A DNA stretch of 64,000 bases from JBBDYG01 sp040901765 (GCA_040901765.1 JBBDYG010000104.1:12754-76753); one strand, 5' to 3'. Shown: positions 15,249 to 24,354, counted from the stretch's first letter. A program made the numbers and translations. The notes: generated from the letters alone by a model not told the origin.

Positions 15249-16454
15249 TCACGCCCCAAACTTCATCAGCCTCTCCGCGTTTGCTAGCGCGAGCGTCATC
15301 AGGTACTTGGCCTCGAACTGCCCGAGGCCGCCGCGGAGGCACTGGCTTTCGCCGAATTTCTCGCAACCGTCGGTGCGGCAATTCTTCGCCCATAAGAGCG
15401 TTGGCACGGGGTGCCAACTGTGGCTCTTGAGCATCGCCGGCGTGCTGTGGTCGCCCGTGCAGATGAACACATCCGGCTTCAGAGCCATGATTCGCGGCAC
15501 GCAGGTATCGAGTTCCTCCGTGCGTTTTACTTTCGCCTCGAAGTTGCCGTCTTCGCCGGTCGAGTCGGTGTACTTAAAGTGGATGAAGAAGAAATCGTAC
15601 TTGTCCCAGTTGGCTTCGAGCACATCCATCTGCTCGGAAAGTGTCTGCGGTTTGCCGAGAATCTCCATCCCCACGAGCCGCGCAAGACCCTTGTACATGG
15701 GATAGACGGCGATCGCCGCCGCCTTCAGGCCGTACACCTCTTCATAGCTCGGCAGCTTCGGCCGCGTAGCCACGCCGCGCAGCGTGAGGCCGTTGGCCTT
15801 CGGCTCGTTCGCAAGCAATGCTTCCGCTTGCTTTACAAACTCGGCACACACCTGGGCGGTTTTGTTGCTGTCCGGATTAGTCGCGACAGGTTCCAGCGGC
15901 GGCACGCCGGTCCGTTGTGGGTCGGTGTCGGCGACGTGCCCGCCCAAGCCCGCACTGCGGAAGATAATTACGAAGCGATGCTCCTTCACCGGCTCGACAA
16001 AAATTTCAACGCCAGGAATCTTGATTTGCCGCAGGCGAATCGCGAGCGGCGCGCTCTCATCACTGGAAATTCGTCCCGCGCGACGGTCGCTGATATTCCC
16101 GGCCGAATCGAGCGTGCAAAAATTCGCGCGAATCGCCACGTCGCCGTCTTGGAGCTCGAAACCGATCCCCGTTGCCTCGAGCGCCCCGCGGCCGATCTGG
16201 TATTTGATCGGGTCGTACCCGAACAGCCCGAGGTGTCCCGGCCCGCTTCCAGGGCTGATGCCCAGCGCGACTGGAATACTCCCGCCGCAGACGCCCTCCT
16301 TCACCAGTTTATCGAGATTCGGCGTTTTGGCGGTTTCCAATTCCGTCAGCCCGCCGGGATGCTGAGGCAATCCCCCCAGGCCGTCGCCGACGAGCATGAC
16401 GATTTTCGTGCCGTTCCGAACGTTGAGTTGTCGCGTGAGATCGTGGATGTCCAT
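15249..16454 (-). CDS. apgM: Cofactor-independent phosphoglycerate mutase, archaeal type
   Basis: 401 residues, full length. It interconverts 2- and 3-phosphoglycerate in the cytoplasm. Alkaline-phosphatase-superfamily metal motifs are present: MLVGDGLGG near residue 20, SPGSGPGHLGLFGYDP near 68-82 (catalytic Ser), KYTDSTGEDGNFEAK near 295, and CTGDHSTPAMLKSHSWHP near 335-350. It is divergent from pgi, another glycolytic gene, and the two share a 192-bp promoter region with mirrored heptad repeats. Confidence 0.93.
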   Translation of the reverse strand: MDIHDLTRQLNVRNGTKIVMLVGDGLGGLPQHPGGLTELETAKTPNLDKLVKEGVCGGSIPVALGISPGSGPGHLGLFGYDPIKYQIGRGALEATGIGFELQDGDVAIRANFCTLDSAGNISDRRAGRISSDESAPLAIRLRQIKIPGVEIFVEPVKEHRFVIIFRSAGLGGHVADTDPQRTGVPPLEPVATNPDSNKTAQVCAEFVKQAEALLANEPKANGLTLRGVATRPKLPSYEEVYGLKAAAIAVYPMYKGLARLVGMEILGKPQTLSEQMDVLEANWDKYDFFFIHFKYTDSTGEDGNFEAKVKRTEELDTCVPRIMALKPDVFICTGDHSTPAMLKSHSWHPVPTLLWAKNCRTDGCEKFGESQCLRGGLGQFEAKYLMTLALANAERLMKFGA

Positions 16455-16462
16455 GGTGGGCA

Positions 16463-16646
16463 GGGACTGGGGGCTGGGGACTTGGGGATTGGGAAAGGCA
16501 TTGGTGAATCACTTAAGCGCAATTTTAGCCGCGCAGTCTGGCCGCGTCATGGGTTGACTCTTGCGGGCCGTGACTGAATCGCGACGATGAATTTGCGTTC
16601 TCGCAATCAGTGCATCATTCAGCCCCCAGCCCCCAGTCCCTCCCCC
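16463..16646. repeat. Mirrored 7-bp repeats between apgM and pgi
   Basis: Left arm 16463-16497 (GGGACTG GGGGCTG GGGACTT heptads) is 8 bp upstream of the apgM start. Right arm 16620-16646 (CAGCCCC CAGCCCC CAGTCCC) abuts the pgi ATG. The arms are inverted copies (18 of 19 bases match), so each divergent gene begins behind the same G-rich non-template or C-rich template pattern. Confidence 0.8.
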
Positions 16647-18059
16647 ATGTCCACTCTCCGCTACGACCCCGCCGGCGCGATGTTCCAGCCCGGTGGTTTA
16701 ACTCCTCAAGACTTGTCGGCGCTTGCTCCGCGCCTCCAGACCGCGCGGGATGAAGTTCTGGCCGATGCCGAACTATGGGCGTCCGTCAACATAGTGCCGG
16801 CGGAGAAGCAGCCACTCGATGCGGGATTTCACTATTTACCGGAGCGGCTGCTGGCGGATTTGGCCGACAACGGCGCGGCGAGTGAACTAGCCCGCATTCG
16901 CGCCACGGCCGATCGCCTCGCCGCAGAAGTGGATAGGTTCGTTCTGCTGGGCATCGGCGGGTCGTACATGGGCGCGCGGGCACTGCTCGAAGCCTGTTGC
17001 CACCCGTACTACAACGACTTGCCGCGCGAGGCCCGGCGCGGCCGGCCACGCATCGCCTTCGAGGGAAACAATGTCGATAACGACGCGATGCAAGGGCTGA
17101 TGGATCTGCTAGGTCGGGACCGAGTCGCGAAGTCCATCGACGAGCGTTGGGCGATTGTGGTCATCAGCAAGAGCGGAGGTACGCTGGAAACTGCCGTCGC
17201 CTTTCGCAAATTCCTCGAACTGCTGCGCAAGTCGCTCTGCGGCCACGACGCGAAGCTTGGTGAACTCATTGTGCCCGTCACCGGCACGTCCGGAAAGCTG
17301 TTCGATCTGGCGAAAGCCCTCGGCTGTCGCGAGATGTTTCTGGTTCCCGACGGGGTAGGGGGGCGGTTCTCGGTGCTCTCGGCCGTCGGCCTATTCCCTG
17401 CGGCGCTGTTGGGGCTGGACATCGTCAAGCTGTCCGAAGGCGCCGCGGCGATGAACGAGCACTTCCGCTCCGCGCCGCCGAGCGAGAACATTGTGCTGCA
17501 ATACGTCGGCGTCGGCCACTTGATGGAAGAACTGCACGGCTGCGACGTCCGCGTCCTTTCCACCTGGGGCAGGCGGCTCGAAGCCTTGGGCCTGTGGTAC
17601 GACCAACTGCTGGCCGAAAGTCTCGGCAAGCACGAGCGCGGCGCCCTGCCGCTCACCGTCGTCAACACCCGCGACCTTCATTCCCGCGGCCAACAGCATC
17701 AGGAAGGCCGCCGCGATAAGCTGATCACGAACCTGATTGTCGATCGCCCCGGTCGCGAGCCACTCGCCGTCGGCCACAGCGAGCTGAATCAAGACGGCCT
17801 CAATGAACTAGCCGACAAAACAGTCCCCGAGATTCTCGCCGCGGCGCTCGCCGGCACGAACCAAGCCTACCGTGAAGCCGGCCGCCCCACGGTCGATTTA
17901 CACCTTCCTAGGCTTGATGAATTCACCATTGGCCAGGCACTGCAAATGTTCATGCTCGCCACCGTGACCGAGGGCCGCCTGATCGGCATCAACCCCTACG
18001 GCCAACCCGGCGTCGAAGCCTACAAGAAAAACATGAACGCCATCCTGCGGAGGGATTAA
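16647..18059 (+). CDS. pgi: Glucose-6-phosphate isomerase
   Basis: 470 residues, short Bacillus-type PGI. It interconverts glucose-6-phosphate and fructose-6-phosphate. Two SIS domains are seen: LLGIGGSYMGARALLEA near residue 100, VISKSGGTLETAVAFRKF near 170-190, SRGQQHQEGRRDK near 350, and the C-terminal GQPGVEAYKKNM with catalytic Lys. Start at ATG 16647; the 20 codons before it are repeat-derived (SPSPMSTL context). No classical ribosome-binding site, because the C-rich heptads abut the start. Confidence 0.95.
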   Translation: MSTLRYDPAGAMFQPGGLTPQDLSALAPRLQTARDEVLADAELWASVNIVPAEKQPLDAGFHYLPERLLADLADNGAASELARIRATADRLAAEVDRFVLLGIGGSYMGARALLEACCHPYYNDLPREARRGRPRIAFEGNNVDNDAMQGLMDLLGRDRVAKSIDERWAIVVISKSGGTLETAVAFRKFLELLRKSLCGHDAKLGELIVPVTGTSGKLFDLAKALGCREMFLVPDGVGGRFSVLSAVGLFPAALLGLDIVKLSEGAAAMNEHFRSAPPSENIVLQYVGVGHLMEELHGCDVRVLSTWGRRLEALGLWYDQLLAESLGKHERGALPLTVVNTRDLHSRGQQHQEGRRDKLITNLIVDRPGREPLAVGHSELNQDGLNELADKTVPEILAAALAGTNQAYREAGRPTVDLHLPRLDEFTIGQALQMFMLATVTEGRLIGINPYGQPGVEAYKKNMNAILRRD

Positions 18060-18060
18060 C

Positions 18061-18187
18061 CACGCAGGCACGGCGGACACGGAAAAGAAGCAACCGCTAA
18101 TTGACGCTAATGGTCGCTAATAGAACTTAGGAAAGATTAGCGTTCTATTAGCGTTTATCAGCGGTTCGTTTTTGTATTCTCGGCGTC
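18061..18187. repeat. Inverted repeats after pgi
   Basis: AACCGCTAATTGACGCTAAT (from 18092) pairs with GTTCTATTAGCG...AGCGGTT (18142-18166), with one extra CGCTAAT unit in the left arm. CACGCAGGCACGGCGGACAC at the left edge resembles the ACCACGGAG repeats at 21411 and 55795. It probably serves as a bidirectional terminator between the convergent pgi and ChbG-like genes. Confidence 0.6.
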
Positions 18188-18195
18188 TCTGTGGT

Positions 18196-19134
18196 TCAAT
18201 TCTCTTTCGTCATTTCACGAAACTGTTTCCACGTAATCACCTCAATGCCCAGCTCTTTCACCAATGCGGCGATCGCGGGGTCGGTGAAGATGCGGCGGTC
18301 GCCGTCGCGGCGGGAGGAACTGTCGGTGATCGCTTGTAGCTCCGGGTTGTCGTAGCCACAGTGAATGATCAACTCGCTCACGCCCGGCTTGAGACCTTCC
18401 AAAAAATCGATGTACTGTTGCTGGCGTCCCTCGTGCGTCTCGCCGCCGTAGAACTGTCCAATGTTGTCGAGAATCGGCAGTTTTCGGGAGTCGAGTTGCT
18501 TCACCATCGCCGGCCCGCGATTCGCCAGTCCGGGATACTCCTGCGCGACCGGTGGTGGGAACTGTCGAATGAACAGCACCGGCAGGTCGTATTCCAACCC
18601 GAGCTTCACGTACACTTCCGTAAGGTCGGGCCGGCTGAACAGCGCGCCCATGTGCGTATCGAGATGCGTCAGCGGCACGCCGAACTGTTTCGCGCGGTCA
18701 ATTTGAGCACGAAGTTCGATCTCCGCTTCCTCTGCCTTGACGTTCTCCGCCACCAGCGCGACATTATCCCACAAGTAACCCTGTTCGTCGACGAGGCTTG
18801 GAACTTTCTCGCGCGGGGCCACCGGTCCCCAGCGATAGAAATCCCACTCCGAAGTGAGCGTCAGGTGAATCCCATAGTCTTTTTCCGGATGCTGCTTGGC
18901 ATAGTCGGCGAATTCCGGAAACCACGCCGGCGGCACCAAGATGCTGGCCGACGACACGATGCCCTGTTCCATCGCATCGATCGTGGCCCGATTCACCGAG
19001 TGCGACATCCCCGCATCATCGGCGTGGATGATCAGATATTTCTTCTGATCGGCGATGGGCGTATCGCCAGGAGCGACTGACGCGCAGGCAACACATGCCA
19101 AGCACACGGAAATGGAACGAAGGATTGTTGACAT
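18196..19134 (-). CDS. ChbG/HpnK (YdjC-like) carbohydrate deacetylase, exported
   Basis: 312 residues. ATG 19134 follows GGAGAG by 7 bases and gives a signal peptide (STILRSISVCLACVACASVA). The catalytic motif YLIIHADDAGMSHSVNRA (Asp-Asp) is near residue 35-45. Further metal ligands are likely in GIHLTLTSEW and THLDTHMG. The C-terminal part keeps the HCGYDNPEL segment. Family members deacetylate chito-oligosaccharides or related N-acetyl sugars. The signal peptide places this one in the periplasm, unlike cytoplasmic ChbG. Confidence 0.85.
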   Translation of the reverse strand: MSTILRSISVCLACVACASVAPGDTPIADQKKYLIIHADDAGMSHSVNRATIDAMEQGIVSSASILVPPAWFPEFADYAKQHPEKDYGIHLTLTSEWDFYRWGPVAPREKVPSLVDEQGYLWDNVALVAENVKAEEAEIELRAQIDRAKQFGVPLTHLDTHMGALFSRPDLTEVYVKLGLEYDLPVLFIRQFPPPVAQEYPGLANRGPAMVKQLDSRKLPILDNIGQFYGGETHEGRQQQYIDFLEGLKPGVSELIIHCGYDNPELQAITDSSSRRDGDRRIFTDPAIAALVKELGIEVITWKQFREMTKEN

Positions 19135-19317
19135 CAGACGACTCTCCAGATTAAACACATTCTCGCGCGCCGATCTCCGCCCGCCGGATAACAAGTTACG
19201 CAACATTGTCCGAGCTTAATCGAGACCACCAAGATTGCAAGCGATTGGCCCCTCGCGAGAGTGTCGATTCGGTGGAATAGGGCCAAATAAACATAGAGGT
19301 CGGCTTTCCCAAATCTC

Positions 19318-19546
19318 TTTATGCCGAAGGCATTACGCCCTCCAGCCCAGGGTTGCGCAGCTACCCTGGGTAGAGTCGCAAAGTGTATGATCTACCTCAA
19401 CGAGGTTGCGCCGATTTGCGGGTACCGTGCCGACACCAATGGACGTAACGCCGTTGGAGTAAGGAATTAAATTGTGGCGGGTTACCCAGGGTAGTCCGCC
19501 GTGGCGGACAACCCTGGGCTAGAAGGCGCAACGCCGTTGGCGTAAA
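19318..19546. repeat. CCCAGGGTAG hairpin repeats, second locus (inverted pair)
   Basis: A minus-strand copy at 19318-19373 (loop CTGCGC), a partial copy at 19441-19463 (GACGTAACGCCGTTGGAGTA) and a plus-strand copy at 19480-19546 (hairpin TCCGCCGTGGCGGA). The variable stem differs from the copy at 15174 but stays paired. They fill most of the 482-bp gap; the rest (19135-19317) shows nothing else. Confidence 0.8.
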
Positions 19547-19616
19547 TATCAATAGTCACCTGCTATCTTCTCCGCGTCCTCCGTGGCTTCGTGGTGAAGA
19601 AACTGGGAACACGACA

Positions 19617-20306
19617 ATGCCCATCGACATCACCTGGCTGGGCCACAATTGCTGGTCGCTCGACACGGGCCAGCACACGCTGTTGATCGACCCTTACCTT
19701 GACGATTCCCCCGTCGCGCCCGTAAAGTCCGATGCGGTGAGCGCGGATTTCATTCTCGTGTCGCACGGTCATTTCGATCACGTGGGCGACACCGTAAGAA
19801 TCGCTCAGCAGACCGGCGCGACGGTGCTAGCCGGTTACGAAGTTAGCGAATGGCTCAAGAAGCAGGGCGTGGCGGAAGACAAGCTCGTCGCCATGAATCC
19901 CGGCGGCGGAACGCAGCAACCCTTCGGTCGGGCGAAGTTCACGATCGCCCATCACAGTTCGAGCCTGCCCGACGGCAGCTACGGCGGCGTGCCGGGTGGC
20001 TGGCTGCTGGAGATTACCGGCAAGCGGCTCTACTTCGCCTGCGACACGGCGCTGTTTTCCGACATGAAGCTGATCGGGCATGGCGGGCTTGACCTCGCCG
20101 TGCTGCCGATCGGCGACCTCTACACGATGGGTCCGGACGACAGCGTTGAGGCGATCAAACTGCTGGCCCCCAAGCGGGTCGCCCCGTGCCACTACAACAC
20201 CTGGCCGCCAATCGCCCAAAACGCCCACGACTGGGCCAAGCGCGTCCGCGCCCACACCGCCGCCGAACCGGTCGTTCTCGACCCCGGCGGCAACTTTACC
20301 TGTTAG
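19617..20306 (+). CDS. MBL-fold metal-dependent hydrolase (UPF0173/UlaG-like)
   Basis: 229 residues, cytoplasmic. It starts MPIDITWLGHNCWSL, typical of UPF0173 hydrolases, and has the metal site VSHGHFDHVGD near residue 50-60. Later ligands are AHHSSSLPDG, YFACDTALFSDM and PCHYNTWP. Full length for the family, which includes L-ascorbate-6-phosphate lactonase-like enzymes. The substrate of the UPF0173 group is unknown. Confidence 0.88.
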   Translation: MPIDITWLGHNCWSLDTGQHTLLIDPYLDDSPVAPVKSDAVSADFILVSHGHFDHVGDTVRIAQQTGATVLAGYEVSEWLKKQGVAEDKLVAMNPGGGTQQPFGRAKFTIAHHSSSLPDGSYGGVPGGWLLEITGKRLYFACDTALFSDMKLIGHGGLDLAVLPIGDLYTMGPDDSVEAIKLLAPKRVAPCHYNTWPPIAQNAHDWAKRVRAHTAAEPVVLDPGGNFTC

Positions 20307-20445
20307 GAATCAGTCGCGGAAAAACGCGGATAAAACGGATTGATCGCGGATTTTAGAACCTCCGCGCCGCGAAATAGGTATGATGGGAGACCACCATCCA
20401 GATCCGATGCATCCGCCCCATCCGCGTTTTTCCGCGACTAATTCC
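20306..20445. repeat. 26-bp inverted repeat between MBL and DUF6263-like genes
   Basis: GGAATCAGTCGCGG... at 20306-20331 is the reverse complement of 20420-20445 with one mismatch (19 bp perfect, GTCGCGGAAAAACGCGGAT). The pair encloses 88 bp and ends 18 bp before the downstream start codon. No coding potential. Confidence 0.8.
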
Positions 20446-20463
20446 ACAATCCTTGGAGTTCCC

Positions 20464-21384
20464 ATGCACACGCACATCGCTCGCTCGCTGGTTCTCGTTC
20501 TGGCGGCTATGGCCGCCGTTGCCTGCTATGCGGCCGAGCCGCTGCGGTGGAAGTTCGAGGCGGGCGAAAAGATTAACTACGAGATGATCCAGAAGATGGA
20601 CACCACGATGGCCGCCGGGCCGGCCGGTAGTTTTGAGACCGGCATGGAACAGACGATGGACATCACCTGGCACATCGACGAAATCACGCCCGAAGGCAAC
20701 GCCAAGACGCGCCAGCACATCGAGCGCGTGCGGCTTAAGATGACCATGCCCGGCGGTCAGGCCACCGAGTACGACTCGGACAGCGACGAAGCGCCGCAAG
20801 GCGTGGCGGCCATGCTCGCGCCATTGTACGACGCCATGACTGAAGGCGAGTTTAAGGTCACGATGTCCCCCCGCGGAGAAATTCTCGAGGCCGAGGCGCC
20901 GCCCAAGCTCCTGGAGGCGATGAAGAACATCCCCGGCGCCGCCAATCTGGGCGATCTCAGCACGCCCGACGGAATCAAGCAAATGATTATGCAGGGCGCG
21001 ATGACGCTGCCCGAGGGAGACCTCAAGGAGGGCGAGACCTGGCAAACCAACCTCGAGATGAAAACCCAACTCGGCAAGATGGAAGTTGCCACGACCTACG
21101 AGTACGCGGGGACAAAGGAAGTGGACGGGCAAACCTATGAGGCGATCAAACCGGCTCCGGAGATAAAGAGCGTCGCCGACCCCAATGCCCAGATGCAATT
21201 GACGATGAAGGGACAACAAGCCGATGGAGAGATTCTGTTCGACCGCGAACAGGGTCGCTTGCACTCCTCGCATTTGGAGCAGACCATGGAGATGGAAATG
21301 GAGATCCAAGGCCAAAAGATCAACACCACCATCGATCAAACCGTTGACATGAAGATCAAGGATCCGGAGAGCAGCGAGAAGTGA
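20464..21384 (+). CDS. Secreted hypothetical protein (DUF6263-like)
   Basis: 306 residues. ATG 20464 follows GGAG by 5 bases; signal peptide LVLVLAAMAAVACYA. The mature protein alternates beta-strand segments with Met-rich charged stretches (WKFEAGEKINYEMIQKMDTT; GEILEAEAPPKLLEAM; TMEMEMEIQGQKINTT), the pattern of DUF6263 proteins. Probably periplasmic or surface. No enzymatic motif is visible and the family role is unknown. Confidence 0.7.
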   Translation: MHTHIARSLVLVLAAMAAVACYAAEPLRWKFEAGEKINYEMIQKMDTTMAAGPAGSFETGMEQTMDITWHIDEITPEGNAKTRQHIERVRLKMTMPGGQATEYDSDSDEAPQGVAAMLAPLYDAMTEGEFKVTMSPRGEILEAEAPPKLLEAMKNIPGAANLGDLSTPDGIKQMIMQGAMTLPEGDLKEGETWQTNLEMKTQLGKMEVATTYEYAGTKEVDGQTYEAIKPAPEIKSVADPNAQMQLTMKGQQADGEILFDREQGRLHSSHLEQTMEMEMEIQGQKINTTIDQTVDMKIKDPESSEK

Positions 21385-21410
21385 GTGGTTACTTGAAGTA
21401 AAATCTTCAA

Positions 21411-21640
21411 TTACCACGAAATTCACCACAGAGCCACTGAGGACACGGGGAGTCAAATAACCACAAAAAGGCACGAGAAGTCACGAAGAGAATCAGAGTA
21501 CCGCCTTTAAATCAAGTTCCGTAACCGCGTTAGCTGATACCAGGTAATTTTCTAACTTCACGCAATCTTTTTGTGGATTTTTGTGCCTGTTCGTGGCTAT
21601 TCAATTGCTCTTCCCCGTGTCCTCCGTGGCTCCGTGGTAA
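21411..21640. repeat. Long imperfect inverted repeat, ACCACGGAG type
   Basis: Left arm 21411-21490 (TTACCACGAAATTCACCACA, then GAGGACACGGGG and CCACAAAAAGGCACGA). The right arm 21567-21640 is its approximate reverse complement (TCGTGGCTAT, CCCCGTGTCCTCCGTGG, CTCCGTGGTAA). It occupies the gap before the Rieske gene and could extrude as a cruciform or fold in RNA. Confidence 0.65.
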
Positions 21641-21668
21641 GCCGAATCGTTCGAGTAACTAAAAGGTC

Positions 21669-22001
21669 ATGTCCGAATTCGTCACGGTCGCCCGCGTCGG
21701 CTCGATCCCGCCGGGGAAAGGGGAGTCATTCGTTGTCGAAGGCCGGATGGTGGCCGTCTTTAACGACGGCGGCACGTACTTCGCTATCGACGACATGTGC
21801 CCCCACATGGGCGCGTCGCTCGGCGCGGGACACCTCGACGAAGATGGCACCGTCACCTGCCCCTGGCACGCCTGGCGGTTCTGCGTCCGCGACGGCAAAT
21901 GGTGCGACAACCCGCGGCTGGGCGTCGATACCTTCGAGGTTCGCGTCGTGGGTGATGAAATCCAAGTGAAGGCACGAGAAACAACAAAACCATCCGCGTG
22001 A
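21669..22001 (+). CDS. Rieske [2Fe-2S] ferredoxin-like protein
   Basis: 110 residues, a single NirD-type Rieske domain. Cluster ligands are CPHMG near residue 39-43 and CPWHAW near 59-64 (C-x-H ... C-x2-H), and both pairs are intact. Soluble, probably a small electron carrier or oxygenase ferredoxin. The start of the sulfatase gene is 33 bp downstream in the same direction, so the two may be co-transcribed, though a functional link is not obvious. Confidence 0.9.
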   Translation: MSEFVTVARVGSIPPGKGESFVVEGRMVAVFNDGGTYFAIDDMCPHMGASLGAGHLDEDGTVTCPWHAWRFCVRDGKWCDNPRLGVDTFEVRVVGDEIQVKARETTKPSA

Positions 22002-22034
22002 GCCGCGGCGTCCCCGCCCGCGTCGAGTTCTGTC

Positions 22035-24011
22035 ATGCTCCGCCTCATCAGTCTAATTCTCGTCTGTCTCTTCGCGACTCGCACCTGCTTGGCCGAGCGT
22101 CCCAACATCCTCTGGCTCAGCGCCGAAGACATGTCGCCCCATCTGGGCTGCTACGGCGACCAGCACGCCCGCACGCCCAATATCGACCGCCTCGCCGCCG
22201 AGGGGATTCTCTACGAAAACGCCTTCAGCACCGCGCCGGTCTGCGCGCCGAGCCGATCGGCAATCATTACGGGTGTGTACGCCACCTCGCTGGGCACGCA
22301 CCACATGCGGTCGCAGGTAACGCTGCCGCCGGAAATCCGCTGCTTCCCGGCGTACCTCCGCGAGGCCGGTTACTACTGCACGAACAACACCAAGGAGGAC
22401 TACAACTTCCGCACCCCGCCGGGCAGTTGGGACGAATCGAGCCGGCGCGCCCACTGGCGCAACCGGCCGGATGACAAGCCGCCCTTCTTCGCCGTGTTCA
22501 ACTACACCGGCACGCACGAGAGCCACATCCGCGGCGACGAACCGGCCTACTCGCGCGCGATTGCAAATCTCAAACCCGAGGAGCTCCACGACCCCGCAAC
22601 GCTGGAACTGCCGCCGTACTACCCGGACACGCCCAAAGTCCGCGCCGAATGGGCGCGCTACTACAACCTCATCACGGCGCTCGACCATTGGGTTGCCGAG
22701 CGTCTTCAAGAACTCGACGACGCGGGCCTTGCCGAGAATACGATCGTCATGTTCTGGTCCGACCACGGCGTCGGCATGCCCCGCGGCAAGCGCTGGCTCT
22801 ACGACTCCGGCATCCACGTCCCGCTAATCGTCCGCGTGCCGGAGCGCTACCAGCACCTGGGGAGCGAAGCGACCGTTGGTTCCCCTCCCCCCAGCGGGGA
22901 GGGGTTAAGGGAGGGGGCCATGAAGCTTTCCAGAGGACGGCGTACCGATGAGCTGGTAAGCCTCCTCGATCTCGCGCCCACCGTTCTCAATCTCGCCGGC
23001 CAAGCTATTCCGACTTACATGCAAGGCCGCGCGTTCCTGGGCGAGAACCTCACGCCCGAGCGCGAATACATCTTCGCCGCCCGCGACCGCATGGACGAGC
23101 GCTACGACATGAGCCGCGTCGTCCGCACGAAGAAGTACGCTTACATCCGCAACTTCATGCCCTGGCGGCCCTATGCCCAATGGCTTAGCTACGCCGAGCA
23201 GTCGCCCACAATGCAGGAGCTGCGGCGGTTGCACGTCGAAGGGAAACTCTCGCCGGAACAGACGCTGTTTTTGCGCGAGACGAAGCCGGTGGAGGAGTTG
23301 TACAATCTAGCGAATGACCCCGACGAGTTAAACAACCTCGCGGAGCATCGCGGATACCAAAAGCTCCTGGAAATCAATCGTAAGCGGCTAACGGAATGGA
23401 TGAACTCACATTTTGACCTGGGGCCTTTAGCGGAAACGACATTGCAGGTACCCGACGGTGATCAATTCCTTTGGTACTCACGATTTCGTCGCGCATTCGC
23501 ACCGGAGAAGTATGATGATTTGCGAGGCAATGCCGATTACTTCTCCCGTGAACTCGCTCGAATGCCCCACGATGTTTGGCTATTGGGCGCGATCGGATCT
23601 GCTGCCGAGTCCGACCCGCTTGCCTCACTGTGGTGGGGACGGGGTGAAACTTTGTTGATCGCGCACGGGGGATTCACTACGGTGCTACCTAAGTTCGAAG
23701 CCGTTCCCGCAGCCAAAATCGCCGGTGCCGAGTTCGCCATCCAGTTTTTCGCCGATCAACGTCCGCAGGCCGTTGAAACGCTGCTTCAAATTCTTGAGAA
23801 TTCACCCTCCTCGTGGGACCGACTCCAAGCCGCCAACGTCCTCGACCTGTTGCCCGACTTCGAAGCGCACGCCGATACGATTCGCCCGGTGGTCGAGCGC
23901 GTTCACGCCAAGCTAATCGCCAAGCCCGCCAAGGCGCAAACGCAGGCCGAGGGTTACATCCTGCGCGTAACCGAGCATCTGCGCGAGCGGCTTGAGGGTG
24001 GTACGCCTTGA
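22035..24011 (+). CDS. Sulfatase (formylglycine-dependent), heparan-N-sulfatase-like
   Basis: 658 residues with a signal peptide (LRLISLILVCLFATRTCLA). The maturation site C70-A-P-S-R lies in VCAPSRSAIITG. Metal ligands are in NILWLSAEDM and FWSDHGVGMPRGKRW. The catalytic core ends near residue 480. A C-terminal part of about 150 residues (YFSRELARMPHDVWLL onwards) looks like helical repeats. It hydrolyses sulfate esters or sulfamates of polysaccharides outside the cytoplasm and needs a formylglycine-generating enzyme, not encoded nearby. At 22878-22921 a G/C hairpin repeat is inserted in frame, adding about 15 residues (SPPPSGEGLREGA) in a surface loop before TDELVSLLDLAPT. Confidence 0.9.
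   Translation: MLRLISLILVCLFATRTCLAERPNILWLSAEDMSPHLGCYGDQHARTPNIDRLAAEGILYENAFSTAPVCAPSRSAIITGVYATSLGTHHMRSQVTLPPEIRCFPAYLREAGYYCTNNTKEDYNFRTPPGSWDESSRRAHWRNRPDDKPPFFAVFNYTGTHESHIRGDEPAYSRAIANLKPEELHDPATLELPPYYPDTPKVRAEWARYYNLITALDHWVAERLQELDDAGLAENTIVMFWSDHGVGMPRGKRWLYDSGIHVPLIVRVPERYQHLGSEATVGSPPPSGEGLREGAMKLSRGRRTDELVSLLDLAPTVLNLAGQAIPTYMQGRAFLGENLTPEREYIFAARDRMDERYDMSRVVRTKKYAYIRNFMPWRPYAQWLSYAEQSPTMQELRRLHVEGKLSPEQTLFLRETKPVEELYNLANDPDELNNLAEHRGYQKLLEINRKRLTEWMNSHFDLGPLAETTLQVPDGDQFLWYSRFRRAFAPEKYDDLRGNADYFSRELARMPHDVWLLGAIGSAAESDPLASLWWGRGETLLIAHGGFTTVLPKFEAVPAAKIAGAEFAIQFFADQRPQAVETLLQILENSPSSWDRLQAANVLDLLPDFEAHADTIRPVVERVHAKLIAKPAKAQTQAEGYILRVTEHLRERLEGGTP
22882..22904. repeat. CCCCTCCCC/GGGGAGGGG hairpin inside the sulfatase gene
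   Basis: Perfect 9-bp stem with a CCAGC loop, followed by TTAAGGGAGGGGG. A similar element without coding function lies at 42968-43008. It is translated in frame here and splits a segment that is continuous in related sulfatases. Confidence 0.7.
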
Positions 24012-24041
24012 GGCTTTGCGAAGGGCGTGGCGAGGCATCTT

Positions 24042-24258
24042 CATCCCGAAAGGGATCACAGCCATTAGCCGGTGGTCGCGCAGCGCACCACCAGTATCGG
24101 AGAACAAATTGAGCAGCACCCCGGCAGGGGTGCCAGCCAGTTCGCGACGTCTGGTGTTGCTGGCACCTCTGCCGGGGTGCAATTTCTGTTTGATCGAGTT
24201 ACCGGCAGTGGCGCTTACGCTTACTGCCGGCTAATGGCTGCCAAGCCTCCGGCTTGAA
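24042..24258. repeat. Cloverleaf palindromic repeat, copy 1
   Basis: 217-bp element with core arms AGCCATTAGCCGG / CCGGCTAATGGCT. Inside are three hairpins: GGTGGT...ACCACC, a long GCACCCCGGCAGGGGTGCCAGC-type pair, and CCGGCAGT...ACTGCCGG. Outer stem-loops are ATCCC/GGGAT on the left and AAGCCTCCGGCTT on the right. The second copy is at 33659-33872. No conserved reading frame. Confidence 0.8.
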
Positions 24259-24354
24259 GTGCGACAACGTCGCATACTCGCGGAGAATCCTGGATTGATG
24301 ACGGAGTAAGACAGCACCAGCGTGTCGCGAGCGCGGCTAAGGCCGCTTTCCGCG

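Noticed and set aside
15041..15430. 129-aa frame after the small acidic protein, possible toxin partner
   Set aside because: It reads through the CCCAGGGTAG repeat and into the apgM 3' end on the opposite strand.
15411..16577. 388-aa plus-strand frame
   Set aside because: Antisense shadow of apgM, which has all catalytic motifs.
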